Shown in pieces: positions 50,797-59,077 of a stretch of DNA of 64,000 nt; within the stretch, counting starts at the first letter, position 1, and each line of letters starts with the position of its first letter. The notes below the pieces were generated by a model. That model was not told the origin of the DNA. It did no database searches and saw only the letters and a program-made list of their open reading frames with translations. The stretch covers positions 2,432,735-2,496,734 of the forward strand of contig NZ_CP063056.1 in NCBI RefSeq assembly GCF_015356115.1, written 5' to 3'. Made by a program: the position numbers and the translations under genes. Source of the stretch: Rodentibacter haemolyticus. Lineage in GTDB: Bacteria; Pseudomonadota; Gammaproteobacteria; Enterobacterales; Pasteurellaceae.

Positions 50797-50816
50797 ATAA
50801 CAAGTTCAGTAAAAAG

Positions 50817-50840
50817 AACCCCAAAATTGGGGTTTTTTTG
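50817..50840 (+). terminator. Terminator after initiator tRNA
   Basis: AACCCCAA (50817-50824) and TTGGGGTT (50827-50834) plus a T run. It is strong and close to the tRNA 3' end. Confidence 0.8.
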
Positions 50841-50862
50841 TACGAGAAATTTAGAAAAACTG

Positions 50863-50894
50863 GGCTTAGGTTCAATGAACCTAGCCTTTTTTTA
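50863..50894 (+). terminator. Second terminator before rimP
   Basis: GGC-T-TAGGTTC (50863-50873, one bulged T) pairs with GAACCTAGCC (50877-50886), followed by seven T. Together with the previous stem it should reduce readthrough from the tRNA promoter into rimP-nusA-infB. In E. coli this region is a site of NusA autoregulation. Confidence 0.75.
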
Positions 50895-50955
50895 CGTCTA
50901 AAATTCAATGTTAGTCGGACTTTATCCGCTAGCAATAACAAAATGGGAGCATAAA

Positions 50956-51411
50956 TTGGCGACATTAGAGCAAAATTTGCAAGAAATGCTACAAAGTACC
51001 GTAGAAGACTTAGGCTGCGAGCTTTGGGGCATTGAATGTCAACGTACAGGACGTTTTATGACCGTGCGTTTATTTATTGATAAAGAAGGTGGTGTAACCG
51101 TTGACGATTGTGCAGACGTTAGCCGTCAAGTGAGTGCGATTTTGGATGTTGAAGATCCGATTGCCGACAAATATAACCTTGAAGTGTCATCGCCGGGTTT
51201 AGATAGACCGTTGTTTACCTTAGCGCAATACGAACGTTACATCGGTCAAGAAATTGTGATTCATTTACGTATTCCTGTGATGGATCGCCGTAAATGGCAG
51301 GGAAAATTGGAACGTATTGAAAATGATATGTTGATGTTAAAGGTTGATGATCGAGAACAAGCATTTGTTTTCGGCAACATTCAAAAATCAAATGTTGTTG
51401 CAAAATTCTAA
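50956..51411 (+). CDS. rimP: Ribosome maturation factor RimP
   Basis: A 151-residue 30S assembly factor. By alignment the protein starts (M)ATLEQNLQEMLQSTVEDLG, which requires a TTG start at 50956, preceded by GGGAG 8 bp upstream. The longer in-frame ATG at 50908 lies next to the terminator and adds non-homologous residues. Conserved blocks are VTVDDCADVSRQVSAILDV and YNLEVSSPGLDRPLF. It is followed by nusA after 17 bp. Confidence 0.93.
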   Translation: MATLEQNLQEMLQSTVEDLGCELWGIECQRTGRFMTVRLFIDKEGGVTVDDCADVSRQVSAILDVEDPIADKYNLEVSSPGLDRPLFTLAQYERYIGQEIVIHLRIPVMDRRKWQGKLERIENDMLMLKVDDREQAFVFGNIQKSNVVAKF

Positions 51412-51428
51412 AAGGAGAAAAAGGAAAA

Positions 51429-52916
51429 ATGAGTAAAGAACTCTTGCTAGCGGCTGAAGCCGTATCTAATGAAAAATTATTGGCACGTGAAAAAATTTTT
51501 GAAGCATTAGAAAGCGCAATTGCACTTTCAACAAAGAAAAAATATGAATATGAAACGGATATTCGCGTTTCAATTAATCCAAAAAACGGAGAATTTGAAA
51601 CTTTTCGCCGTTGGTTGGTTGTCGATGAAGTGAAAGTGCCGACAAAAGAAATCACTTTAGAAGCCGCACAATTTGAAGACCCGAATATTCAGCTTGGCGA
51701 TTATGTAGAAGATCAAATTGAATCCATTGCGTTTGACCGAATTGCAATGCAAACGGCCCGTCAAGTCATCAGCACGAAAATTCGTGAAGCCGAACGTGCA
51801 AAAGTGGTTGAGCAATTCCGTTCCGAAGAAGGGAAAATTGTGACCGGTACGGTGAAAAAAGTAAACCGTGACAGCATTATTTTAGATTTAGGCAATAAAG
51901 CGGAAGCGATTATTTTGCGTGAAGATATGCTACCGCGTGAAAATTTCCGTCCGGGCGATCGCGTGCGCGGTGTACTTTATAAGGTCAATCCTGAAAGCAA
52001 AACCTCACAATTATTTATTACCCGTGCAAAACCTGAAATGTTAATCGAATTATTCCGCATTGAAGTACCTGAAATCGGTGAAGAAATGATCGAAATTCGT
52101 GGTGCGGCACGTGATCCGGGTTCTCGCGCGAAAATTGCCGTCAAATCTAATGATAAACGTATTGATCCTGTAGGCGCTTGTGTGGGAATGCGCGGTGCCC
52201 GTGTTCAAGCGATTACCAATGAGCTTGGTGGTGAGCGCGTTGATATCGTACTTTGGGATGATAACCCGGCACAATTTGTTATTAATGCCATGGCACCGGC
52301 TGATGTAAGTTCGATCATCGTTGATGAAGATAACCATTCAATGGACATTGCCGTAGATGCAGTAAATCTTGCTCAAGCGATTGGTCGTAACGGTCAAAAC
52401 GTTCGTTTGGCAACGCAATTAACGGGTTGGACATTAAATGTGATGACAACAGAAGATCTTAATGCGAAACATCAAGAAGAAGATAATAAAGTCTTGAATT
52501 TATTTATGAATGCCTTAGAGCTTGATGAAGAATTTGCACAAATTCTTGTGGAAGAAGGTTTTACCAATCTAGAAGAAATCGCCTATGTGCCTGTGAGTGA
52601 ATTAACGGCAATCGACGGTTTAGAAGACGAAGATTTAGTGGAAGAGCTTCAAACCCGTGCGAAAAATGCGATTACTGCTGCAGCGGTTGCAGAAGAAGAA
52701 GCATTGAAAAAAGCGAATATCGAAGATCGTTTATTAAATTTAGAAGGTATGAACCGCCACGTTGCGTTCAAATTGGCGGAAAAACAAATCACGACTCTTG
52801 AAGAACTCGCCGAGCAAGGTGTTGACGATTTAGCAGATATTGAAGAATTAACTGCAGAACAAGCCGCTGATTTAATCATGGCTGCACGTAATATCTGTTG
52901 GTTTGGCGAAGAATAA
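51429..52916 (+). CDS. nusA: Transcription termination/antitermination protein NusA
   Basis: A 495-residue RNA-polymerase-binding protein. The N-terminal domain is about 1-130. The S1 domain starts near 135 (GKIVTGTVKKVNRDSIILDL). KH domains lie near 200-345 (GSRAKIAVKSNDKRIDPVGA; ACVGMRGARVQAITNELGGE; LAQAIGRNGQNVRLATQLTG). Two acidic C-terminal repeats follow (about 365-490). A very strong AAAGGAGAAAAAGG lies upstream. It is operonic with rimP and infB. Confidence 0.98.
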   Translation: MSKELLLAAEAVSNEKLLAREKIFEALESAIALSTKKKYEYETDIRVSINPKNGEFETFRRWLVVDEVKVPTKEITLEAAQFEDPNIQLGDYVEDQIESIAFDRIAMQTARQVISTKIREAERAKVVEQFRSEEGKIVTGTVKKVNRDSIILDLGNKAEAIILREDMLPRENFRPGDRVRGVLYKVNPESKTSQLFITRAKPEMLIELFRIEVPEIGEEMIEIRGAARDPGSRAKIAVKSNDKRIDPVGACVGMRGARVQAITNELGGERVDIVLWDDNPAQFVINAMAPADVSSIIVDEDNHSMDIAVDAVNLAQAIGRNGQNVRLATQLTGWTLNVMTTEDLNAKHQEEDNKVLNLFMNALELDEEFAQILVEEGFTNLEEIAYVPVSELTAIDGLEDEDLVEELQTRAKNAITAAAVAEEEALKKANIEDRLLNLEGMNRHVAFKLAEKQITTLEELAEQGVDDLADIEELTAEQAADLIMAARNICWFGEE

Positions 52917-52928
52917 GGAGAATTTATA

Positions 52929-55442
52929 ATGACTGATGAAGTAAAAAAAGCGGATGCGGAAGCACCGAAGAAACTAAGTATTCAACGTAGAACCAAAACA
53001 ACAGTAAGCGCGACAACGACGGCAGGAAAAAGCAAAACCGTTCAAGTTGAAGTGCGTAAAAAACGTACTGTAAAAACAGATCAAGCACAAAAAGCGGAAG
53101 AGGCGGCAAAATTAAAAGCACAGCAAGAAGCCGAAGCAAAACAAGCGGCAGAAAAGAAAGCGGCTGAAGATAAAGCTCGAGCTGAGGAGGCAAAAGTTGC
53201 TGCGGAAAAAGCGGCGGTAGAAAAAGCTAAGGCAGCGGAAAAAACAACACAAAGTGCGGTCAATTCTAAGCCTAAATCTGTTGATGTTGAAAAAGAAAAA
53301 CGCAAAGCGGAAGAAGCGGAGCTCCGCCGTAAAGCTGATGAATTAGCACGCCAAAAAGCGGAAGAACAAGCTCGTAAAGCGGCGGAAGAAGCGAAACGTT
53401 ATGCGGAAGACGACAATATAAGTAATGAGCCTTCTTCTGAGGATTATACGGATTACAACTTAAGTTCAAAATATGCGCTTGAAGCGGAAGATGAAGAAAA
53501 TCGCCGCAATGAAAATCGTGGTCGCGGTAAAAATAAGGTTGCAAAATCGAAAAAAGGACGTGATGACGAAAATAGTAAAAACACCAGAAATGAGCGTGAG
53601 TCTAACCGCAAAAAGTTAACTAAGGGTAAAAATGGCAAGAAAGGCGGCACATTACAACAAGCCTTTACCAAACCTGTGCAAGTCGTAAAAGCGGATGTTG
53701 TCATTGGCGAAACCATTACTGTTGCAGAGCTTTCAAATAAGATGGCAATCAAAGCGACAGAAATCATCAAAATGATGATGAAAATGGGCGAAATGGTAAC
53801 AATTAACCAAGTGCTTGATCAAGAAACCGCACAGTTAGTGGCAGAAGAATTTGGTCATAAAGTGATCCTTCGCAATGAAAACGAACTTGAAGAAGCGGTG
53901 TTGGGTGATCGTGATGTGAATGCGGAAAAAGTAACGCGTGCGCCTGTTGTAACGATTATGGGACACGTTGACCACGGAAAAACGTCCTTACTTGACTACA
54001 TTCGTAAAGCCAAAGTAGCAGCAGGTGAAGCAGGTGGTATTACCCAACACATTGGTGCGTACCATGTAGAAATGGATGACGGAAAAATGATCACCTTCTT
54101 GGACACGCCGGGACATGCGGCATTTACCTCTATGCGCGCTCGTGGTGCGAAGGCAACAGATATCGTGGTACTTGTCGTTGCTGCTGATGATGGTGTGATG
54201 CCACAAACCATTGAAGCTATTCAACACGCCAAAGCGGCAGGTGCGCCTTTAGTGGTTGCAGTGAATAAAATTGATAAACCTGAAGCCAATCCTGAACGTG
54301 TAGAACAAGAATTACTTCAACACGAAGTAATTTCGGAGAAATTCGGTGGTGATGTGCAATTCGTCCCGGTTTCTGCGAAAAAAGGTCTTGGCATTGACGA
54401 ATTATTGGATGCCATCTTGCTTCAATCGGAAGTCCTTGAATTAACGGCAGTTAAAGACGGTATGGCAAGCGGCGTTGTGATCGAATCCTATCTTGATAAA
54501 GGTCGTGGCCCTGTTGCGACAATTTTGGTTCAATCCGGGACATTACGCAAAGGCGATATTGTACTTTGTGGTTTTGAATACGGTCGTGTACGTGCAATGC
54601 GTGATGAAAACGGTAAAGAGATCGAAGAAGCCGGACCATCAATTCCTGTGGAAGTATTAGGGCTTTCCGGTGTGCCGGCAGCCGGTGATGAAGCAACCGT
54701 TGTACGTGATGAGAAAAAAGCCCGTGAAGTGGCGTTATATCGTCAAGGCAAATTCCGCGAAGTGAAACTTGCCCGTCAGCAAAAAGCGAAACTTGAAAAT
54801 ATGTTTAGCAATATGGCTGAAGGTGATGTCGCAGAATTAAACGTTATTGTAAAAGCCGACGTTCAAGGTTCTGTGGAAGCGATTGTTCAAGCGTTAAACG
54901 AACTTTCGACAGATGAAGTAAAAGTGAAAGTTGTGGGTTCCGGTGTCGGTGGTATTACTGAAACGGATGCAACTTTAGCCGCAGCTTCTAACGCGATCAT
55001 CGTAGGCTTTAACGTTCGTGCGGATGCGTCTGCGCGCCGTGTGATTGAAACGGAAAACATTGATTTACGTTACTATTCGATCATCTATGAATTGTTGAAC
55101 GAAATCAAAGCGGCAATGAGCGGTATGCTTGAGCCTGAGTTCAAACAAGAAATTATCGGTTTGGCTGAAGTGCGTGATGTATTCCGCCATCCGAAATTCG
55201 GTGCCATCGCAGGCTGTATGGTAACAGAAGGTATTGTAAAACGTAACAATCCGATCCGTGTATTACGTGATAACGTTGTTATCTTTGAAGGTGAACTTGA
55301 ATCTCTACGCCGTTTCAAAGATGACGTTTCTGAAGTACGCAGTAATATGGAATGCGGTATCGGCGTGAAAAACTACAACGATGTAAAAGTCGGCGATCAA
55401 ATTGAAGTCTTTGAAGTGGTTGAAGTGAAACGTTCTATCTAA
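52929..55442 (+). CDS. infB: Translation initiation factor IF-2
   Basis: An 837-residue GTPase that brings fMet-tRNA to the 30S subunit. The first ~240 residues are a charged Ala/Glu/Lys-rich linker. The second N-terminal subdomain contains ITVAELSNKMAIKATEIIKM. The G domain has GHVDHGKTSLLDYIRK, DTPGHAAFTSMRARGA, VAVNKIDKPEAN and SAKKGLGIDEL. The C-terminal fMet-binding domain follows. It lies 12 bp after nusA. Normally rbfA follows directly; here a terminator and a 3-kb insertion intervene. Confidence 0.98.
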   Translation: MTDEVKKADAEAPKKLSIQRRTKTTVSATTTAGKSKTVQVEVRKKRTVKTDQAQKAEEAAKLKAQQEAEAKQAAEKKAAEDKARAEEAKVAAEKAAVEKAKAAEKTTQSAVNSKPKSVDVEKEKRKAEEAELRRKADELARQKAEEQARKAAEEAKRYAEDDNISNEPSSEDYTDYNLSSKYALEAEDEENRRNENRGRGKNKVAKSKKGRDDENSKNTRNERESNRKKLTKGKNGKKGGTLQQAFTKPVQVVKADVVIGETITVAELSNKMAIKATEIIKMMMKMGEMVTINQVLDQETAQLVAEEFGHKVILRNENELEEAVLGDRDVNAEKVTRAPVVTIMGHVDHGKTSLLDYIRKAKVAAGEAGGITQHIGAYHVEMDDGKMITFLDTPGHAAFTSMRARGAKATDIVVLVVAADDGVMPQTIEAIQHAKAAGAPLVVAVNKIDKPEANPERVEQELLQHEVISEKFGGDVQFVPVSAKKGLGIDELLDAILLQSEVLELTAVKDGMASGVVIESYLDKGRGPVATILVQSGTLRKGDIVLCGFEYGRVRAMRDENGKEIEEAGPSIPVEVLGLSGVPAAGDEATVVRDEKKAREVALYRQGKFREVKLARQQKAKLENMFSNMAEGDVAELNVIVKADVQGSVEAIVQALNELSTDEVKVKVVGSGVGGITETDATLAAASNAIIVGFNVRADASARRVIETENIDLRYYSIIYELLNEIKAAMSGMLEPEFKQEIIGLAEVRDVFRHPKFGAIAGCMVTEGIVKRNNPIRVLRDNVVIFEGELESLRRFKDDVSEVRSNMECGIGVKNYNDVKVGDQIEVFEVVEVKRSI

Positions 55443-55454
55443 TCAGTAATAAAA

Positions 55455-55510
55455 AAGAGCGGTCAGTTTTTCGGAAATTTTTGAATTGAAGAAAGGCTGG
55501 CCGTTTTTTT
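55455..55510 (+). terminator. Terminator after infB
   Basis: CGGTCAG (55460-55466) pairs with CTGGCCG (55497-55503, one G-U), followed by seven T. It ends the rimP-nusA-infB transcript before the inserted segment. Confidence 0.65.
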
Positions 55511-55609
55511 ATAAGAATATTTTACGTTTAATGGATAAAAATTGGTTATTTATGTATTCTAGACCACTAAGGCAAAAGGTGATTACTTTCCTAATAAAGA
55601 CAACAATAA

Positions 55610-55881
55610 TATAACGAAGAATACGGTATTGTCCTACAAGTCATCAATAAAAAATGGGCGAGTTGCTGAATATCGGACAACCGAAGCAAGGCAAACAAGC
55701 TGTCAAAATTGAAGAAAAATCTGCAAATGCCTATAAACCGAAATCCCGTAAAGAGCTGGAAAAAGAACTCAAACAACTCGAACAACAAATGCGAGATTTC
55801 GCTAAGGATCTCGAGTTTGAAAAAGCGGCAGCGGTGAGAGATAAGATTGGGCAGTTGAAGGCGGTTTTGTTGGAGATTTGA
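55610..55881 (+). pseudogene. 3' fragment of uvrB (UVR domain only), frameshifted
   Basis: From 55610 one frame reads YNEEYGIVLQVINKK, matching the UvrB segment before its C-terminal linker. After a one-base shift near 55653 the frame continues GELLNIGQPKQGKQAVKIEE and then the UVR motif KELEKELKQLEQQMRDFAKD and LEFEKAAAVRDKIGQL, stopping at 55881. It covers about the last 90 residues of UvrB; helicase motifs are absent. An intact 75-codon frame (55654-55881) could still encode a free UVR peptide, but it lacks a convincing ribosome site. Confidence 0.8.
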
Positions 55882-55884
55882 TAG

Positions 55885-55911
55885 AAAAGCCCGACTACTC
55901 ATCGGGCTTTA
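55885..55911. terminator. Bidirectional terminator between the uvrB fragment and the membrane protein gene
   Basis: AAAGCCCGA (55886-55894) pairs with TCGGGCTTT (55902-55910), 7-nt loop. Probably the original uvrB terminator carried along with the fragment. Confidence 0.8.
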
Positions 55912-55914
55912 AAG

Positions 55915-56751
55915 TTATTTAACTTTTCGTTTTATCATATTATAAGCATCTAGAATATTTGCTAATCTGAACATATAATTAATAAAAATATATAAGGCAA
56001 TTGTTAATATAAATATAAAATAACGAAAGAATATATGTTGGTCTTTTAATATTTTGTCTAAAAACTCTTTATCTTCTTTATTAACAAACATACTGCAAAT
56101 TACTTCGAGATTATTTTCAGATATATTTATTTCTTTTTTATTTTCTTCACAGTAACGATGCGTTATTTCATTATTGTGATTCTTAGATGTATAGAATATA
56201 TCTGAGTAACTAAATTTTCTTGCTTCATAATTGCTTACCCAATAGGTTTCCCCACTATCTTTAAATTCTAATAATGCAGAGTTTCCAATAGATAAATTTA
56301 TTAATATAGGCAGACAAGATAAGAAACATAAAAAGGTAATGCTAAATACTATTATTATACTTAAAAGTTTTTTCTTACTTGGTACATTGCGAACATTAAG
56401 TTCTTCAATATCAAATTCTCCTTTAAGTTTAGATAATAACCTGTAATCTAATTCATATTTTCTTACCCATTTCTCAAATTTCTGTATTTGCCTTAAACTT
56501 ACTGCATTAGTTTTATAATAGAAGTTAAATTTCTCAATTTCCATTATGTCATTAATTAGCGAGTTTTTATCGTTATTACTTTTGTCTTTACCTATTATGA
56601 ATATAAGTAGTCGATGTATGATTGAGAATGCCGATTTGGCTCGATACTTATAATAAAATATAATGAATAGAATTATTATAAGTATAAAAATATAATAGAT
56701 TGTATCTGAATATTTTTGGTAAAAGCTAAATATTGTTTCGATATCTTGCAT
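55915..56751 (-). CDS. Hypothetical three-segment membrane protein, AT-rich
   Basis: A 278-residue protein I cannot assign with confidence; the layout recalls DUF6216-type membrane proteins. Hydrophobic segments are at about residues 17-34 (IYYIFILIIILFIIFYY), 128-152 (LLSIIIVFSITFLCFLSCLP) and 243-262. A lysine/asparagine-rich cytoplasmic stretch lies between the first two and a polar, probably periplasmic domain (about 155-235) between the last two. Codon use is far more AT-biased than in flanking housekeeping genes, a sign of acquisition. It stands alone in the insertion between infB and rbfA. Confidence 0.6.
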   Translation of the reverse strand: MQDIETIFSFYQKYSDTIYYIFILIIILFIIFYYKYRAKSAFSIIHRLLIFIIGKDKSNNDKNSLINDIMEIEKFNFYYKTNAVSLRQIQKFEKWVRKYELDYRLLSKLKGEFDIEELNVRNVPSKKKLLSIIIVFSITFLCFLSCLPILINLSIGNSALLEFKDSGETYWVSNYEARKFSYSDIFYTSKNHNNEITHRYCEENKKEINISENNLEVICSMFVNKEDKEFLDKILKDQHIFFRYFIFILTIALYIFINYMFRLANILDAYNMIKRKVK

Positions 56752-56910
56752 AAAAGTCTCCTATAAGATAAGAATGATAATAAAAATAGGATATATAGTT
56801 TACTTTACAAAAGTTTATAAGTACAGAGGTTTAAATATATAGTTATTTAATTTAGTAGGAAGCTATTTTGATATTAATCAGCATATGCTTGTTTAAAAAG
56901 GAGATAATAA

Positions 56911-57162
56911 ATGGAAGAGTAGCACGTTTATTTAGAAATAGACGTAATCAAGTTGTTCTATTGCCTGTTGAATTTGAGTTTAGCAGAGCAAGTTTATATG
57001 TTTAAAGAAGCAAATGGAGATATTACGCTTTCAACACTTTCTCGTAGTCAACAACCTTGACAAAAGGTATTTGAGTTACAGCCGACACTTTAATGTGATG
57101 ATGGCTTTTTATCAGAAACAGAACGTAAACAAGAAATTTCAACTCAGCAATTCTTGTGTTAG
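56911..57162 (+). pseudogene. VapB/VagC-type antitoxin gene, frameshifted
   Basis: A good AAAAGGAG precedes ATG at 56911, but the frame stops after three codons. Adding one G after ATG restores GRVARLFRNRRNQVVLLPVE and FEFSRASLYV, a SpoVT/AbrB-like VapB/VagC N-terminus. A second shift near 57000 then gives FKEANGDITLSTLSR, and a third frame gives DDGFLSETERKQEISTQQF before TAG at 57162. At least three lesions make it dead. No toxin partner follows. 56752-56910 is AT-rich with no gene. Confidence 0.7.
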
Positions 57163-57205
57163 AAAATTGGTAGAAGTAATTATAAATATTAAAAAGCACT
57201 TCAAA

Positions 57206-57252
57206 AGTCAGTTTAATTTACGATGACATCTCAGATTAAACTGACTTTTTTC
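57206..57252 (+). repeat. AGTTTAAT palindrome, copy 1 (terminator-like)
   Basis: AGTCAGTTTAAT (57206-57217) and ATTAAACTGACT (57235-57246) form a 12-bp stem followed by TTTTTT. It is related to the copies at 57274 and 58541, and more distantly to 33673-33711 and the half-copy at 15017-15033. Confidence 0.7.
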
Positions 57253-57273
57253 TTTACTTGCGCCATATTTTTT

Positions 57274-57313
57274 AGTTTAATTTACGAGACCATCTTAAAT
57301 TAAACTGAATTTT
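57274..57313 (+). repeat. AGTTTAAT palindrome, copy 2 (left flank of ATPase gene)
   Basis: AGTTTAATTTA (57274-57284) and TAAATTAAACT (57296-57306) form a perfect 11-bp inverted repeat. The whole 40 bp is identical at 36 positions to copy 3 on the other side of the ATPase gene and ends 4 bp before its ATG. Confidence 0.85.
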
Positions 57314-57317
57314 AGCT

Positions 57318-58541
57318 ATGGAATTTTACTCTCGCCAAATGAAGCCGTTGATTGAGGCTTTAATCAAACAATTTCCTGCGGTGTTGGTGACAGGACCAAG
57401 ACAGGTGGGGAAATCAACGCTGTTGCAGCATATCAGCGAGGATTGTCAATATGTAACCTTTGATGATCCAATGTTGTTATCAATGGCAAAAAATGATCCT
57501 ACGCTCTTTATGCTTAACCATTCGGGCAAGCTGATTTTAGATGAAGTGCAGTATGCACCGGAGCTATTTTCAAGTCTAAAATTAGCGATAGATAAGCAGA
57601 AAACAACAGGACTGTATCTGCTTTCGGGATCGCAAGCCTTTCATTTAATGCAGAATGTGACGGAAAGCCTTGCCGGTCGAGTAGCGGTACTGAAATTACA
57701 GGGTTTTTCGCTACGAGAAATTCAACGGTTAGATTTTTCGCTGCCGTTTATTCCTACACACGATTATTTTTCTACCCGAGAAAAGTCCGCTCAACCGGTA
57801 GAAAATATTTGGAAAATCATTCATCAAGGCTATATGCCTCGTTTGTATGAGCAGGAAACCAACTGGGAAATTTACTACGCTTCCTATGTTTCCACCTATA
57901 TTGGGCGAGATGTCCGCACGCTTACCAATGTGAGCAATATTGCCGATTTCACTCGCTTTATGGTGGCGATTGCCGCTCGCAGTGGCGAATTGTTGAATTA
58001 TAGCAATGTGGCACAAGAAGTTGGTGTGTCGCTGGATACGATTAAGCGTTGGACGGCAATTTTAGAAACGTCAGGCATTATTTATTTGCTCAAGCCATAC
58101 AGCAATAATCATCTGAAACGTGCGATTAAAACGCCTAAAGTGTATATGTTGGACACAGGGCTAATGGCGTGGCTGACGAAATGGCTCACACCCGAAACCA
58201 TTTCACAGGGGGCAAAGAGCGGTCAATTTTTTGAAACTTTTGTCGTCAGTGAAATTATTAAATCCTTTTACAACAACGGCATTGAGCCGCCGATTTATTT
58301 TTACCGAGATACCAATCAGAAGGAAATCGATCTGCTGATTGAATACGACCGCACGCTTTATCCGTTGGAAATCAAAACATCGGCAAGACCGGATAAAAAA
58401 ATGGCGAAAGCCTTTGGAATTTTGAAAGACAATTTGCCTGAATCGGAAATTAAAATCGGCACAGGCGTGATTATCAACCAATACCCACAGCGATTATGGT
58501 TGGCGGAAGGTTTGATTGCTTTGCCAGTTTGGTATATTTAA
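57318..58541 (+). CDS. AAA ATPase with DUF4143 domain
   Basis: A 407-residue protein. The N-terminal AAA-14 domain has Walker A VTGPRQVGKSTLLQ, Walker B LILDEVQY and sensor LYLLSGSQAFHLM. The C-terminal DUF4143 domain (about 200-390) has a winged-helix part (SGELLNYSNVAQEVGVSLDT) and a nuclease-like block FYRDTNQKEIDLLIEYDR with LYPLEIKTSARPDKK. The last motif (D-x-E-x-K pattern) resembles PD-(D/E)XK folds. Such genes are common accessory cargo of unknown function. It is bracketed by 40-bp palindromic repeats; its stop overlaps copy 3. Confidence 0.85.
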   Translation: MEFYSRQMKPLIEALIKQFPAVLVTGPRQVGKSTLLQHISEDCQYVTFDDPMLLSMAKNDPTLFMLNHSGKLILDEVQYAPELFSSLKLAIDKQKTTGLYLLSGSQAFHLMQNVTESLAGRVAVLKLQGFSLREIQRLDFSLPFIPTHDYFSTREKSAQPVENIWKIIHQGYMPRLYEQETNWEIYYASYVSTYIGRDVRTLTNVSNIADFTRFMVAIAARSGELLNYSNVAQEVGVSLDTIKRWTAILETSGIIYLLKPYSNNHLKRAIKTPKVYMLDTGLMAWLTKWLTPETISQGAKSGQFFETFVVSEIIKSFYNNGIEPPIYFYRDTNQKEIDLLIEYDRTLYPLEIKTSARPDKKMAKAFGILKDNLPESEIKIGTGVIINQYPQRLWLAEGLIALPVWYI

Positions 58542-58580
58542 GTTTAATTTATGATCCCATCTTAAATTAAACTGGATTTT
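58541..58580 (+). repeat. AGTTTAAT palindrome, copy 3 (right flank of ATPase gene)
   Basis: AGTTTAATTTA (58541-58551) and TAAATTAAACT (58563-58573). Same orientation and nearly the same sequence as copy 2. It starts at the last base of the ATPase stop codon. Confidence 0.85.
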
Positions 58581-58615
58581 GATCATAACAGGCTATTGTC
58601 AAACATACGGATAAT

Positions 58616-58644
58616 TAGGCAATCAGGACGATTTAGTATATAAT
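58616..58644 (+). promoter_or_regulatory. Separate promoter for rbfA-truB
   Basis: TAGGCA (58616-58621) and a perfect TATAAT (58639-58644) are separated by 17 bp. A GGGC/GCCC hairpin at 58660-58673 lies just before the TGGAGAG ribosome site. This would let rbfA-truB be expressed despite the insertion after infB. Confidence 0.55.
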
Positions 58645-58690
58645 TGCGTGACTTTGTTGGGCATTTTTGCCCTTTATTTTTGGAGAGAAA

Positions 58691-59077
58691 ATGGCAAGAG
58701 AATTTAAACGCAGCGATCGTGTTGCACAAGAAATTCAAAAAGAAATCGCGGTGATTTTACAGCGTGAAGTAAAAGATCCCCGTATTGGAATGGTAACGGT
58801 GTCGGATGTGGAAGTCTCAAGCGATTTGGCTTATGCCAAAATTTTCGTAACTTTCCTTTTCGATCATAATGAAGCCGCTATCGCACAAGGAATGAAAGGA
58901 TTGGAAAAAGCCGCACCTTATATTCGTACTTTATTGGGTAAAACAATGCGTTTACGCATAGTACCGGAAATTCGTTTTATCTATGATCAATCCTTAGTAG
59001 AAGGAATGAGAATGTCAAATTTGGTGACAAATGTCGTGCGTGAAGATGAACGCAAACACGTTGAAGAGGGCAAATAA
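58691..59077 (+). CDS. rbfA: 30S ribosome-binding factor A
   Basis: A 128-residue KH-like cold-shock ribosome assembly factor: MAREFKRSDRVAQEIQKEIA, LQREVKDPRIGMVTVSDVEV and LRIVPEIRFIYDQSLVEGMR. I chose the ATG at 58691 after TGGAGAG; an in-frame upstream start at 58667 adds residues foreign to the family. The stop overlaps the truB ATG by one base. Confidence 0.96.
   Translation: MAREFKRSDRVAQEIQKEIAVILQREVKDPRIGMVTVSDVEVSSDLAYAKIFVTFLFDHNEAAIAQGMKGLEKAAPYIRTLLGKTMRLRIVPEIRFIYDQSLVEGMRMSNLVTNVVREDERKHVEEGK

Noticed and set aside
50908..50955. ATG start for rimP 16 codons upstream
   Set aside because: It lies just after a terminator T run and adds residues not found in RimP; TTG 50956 with GGGAG fits the family start.
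57014..57226. 70-codon plus-strand frame
   Set aside because: Out-of-frame readthrough of the antitoxin remnant into the first palindrome; no ribosome site.
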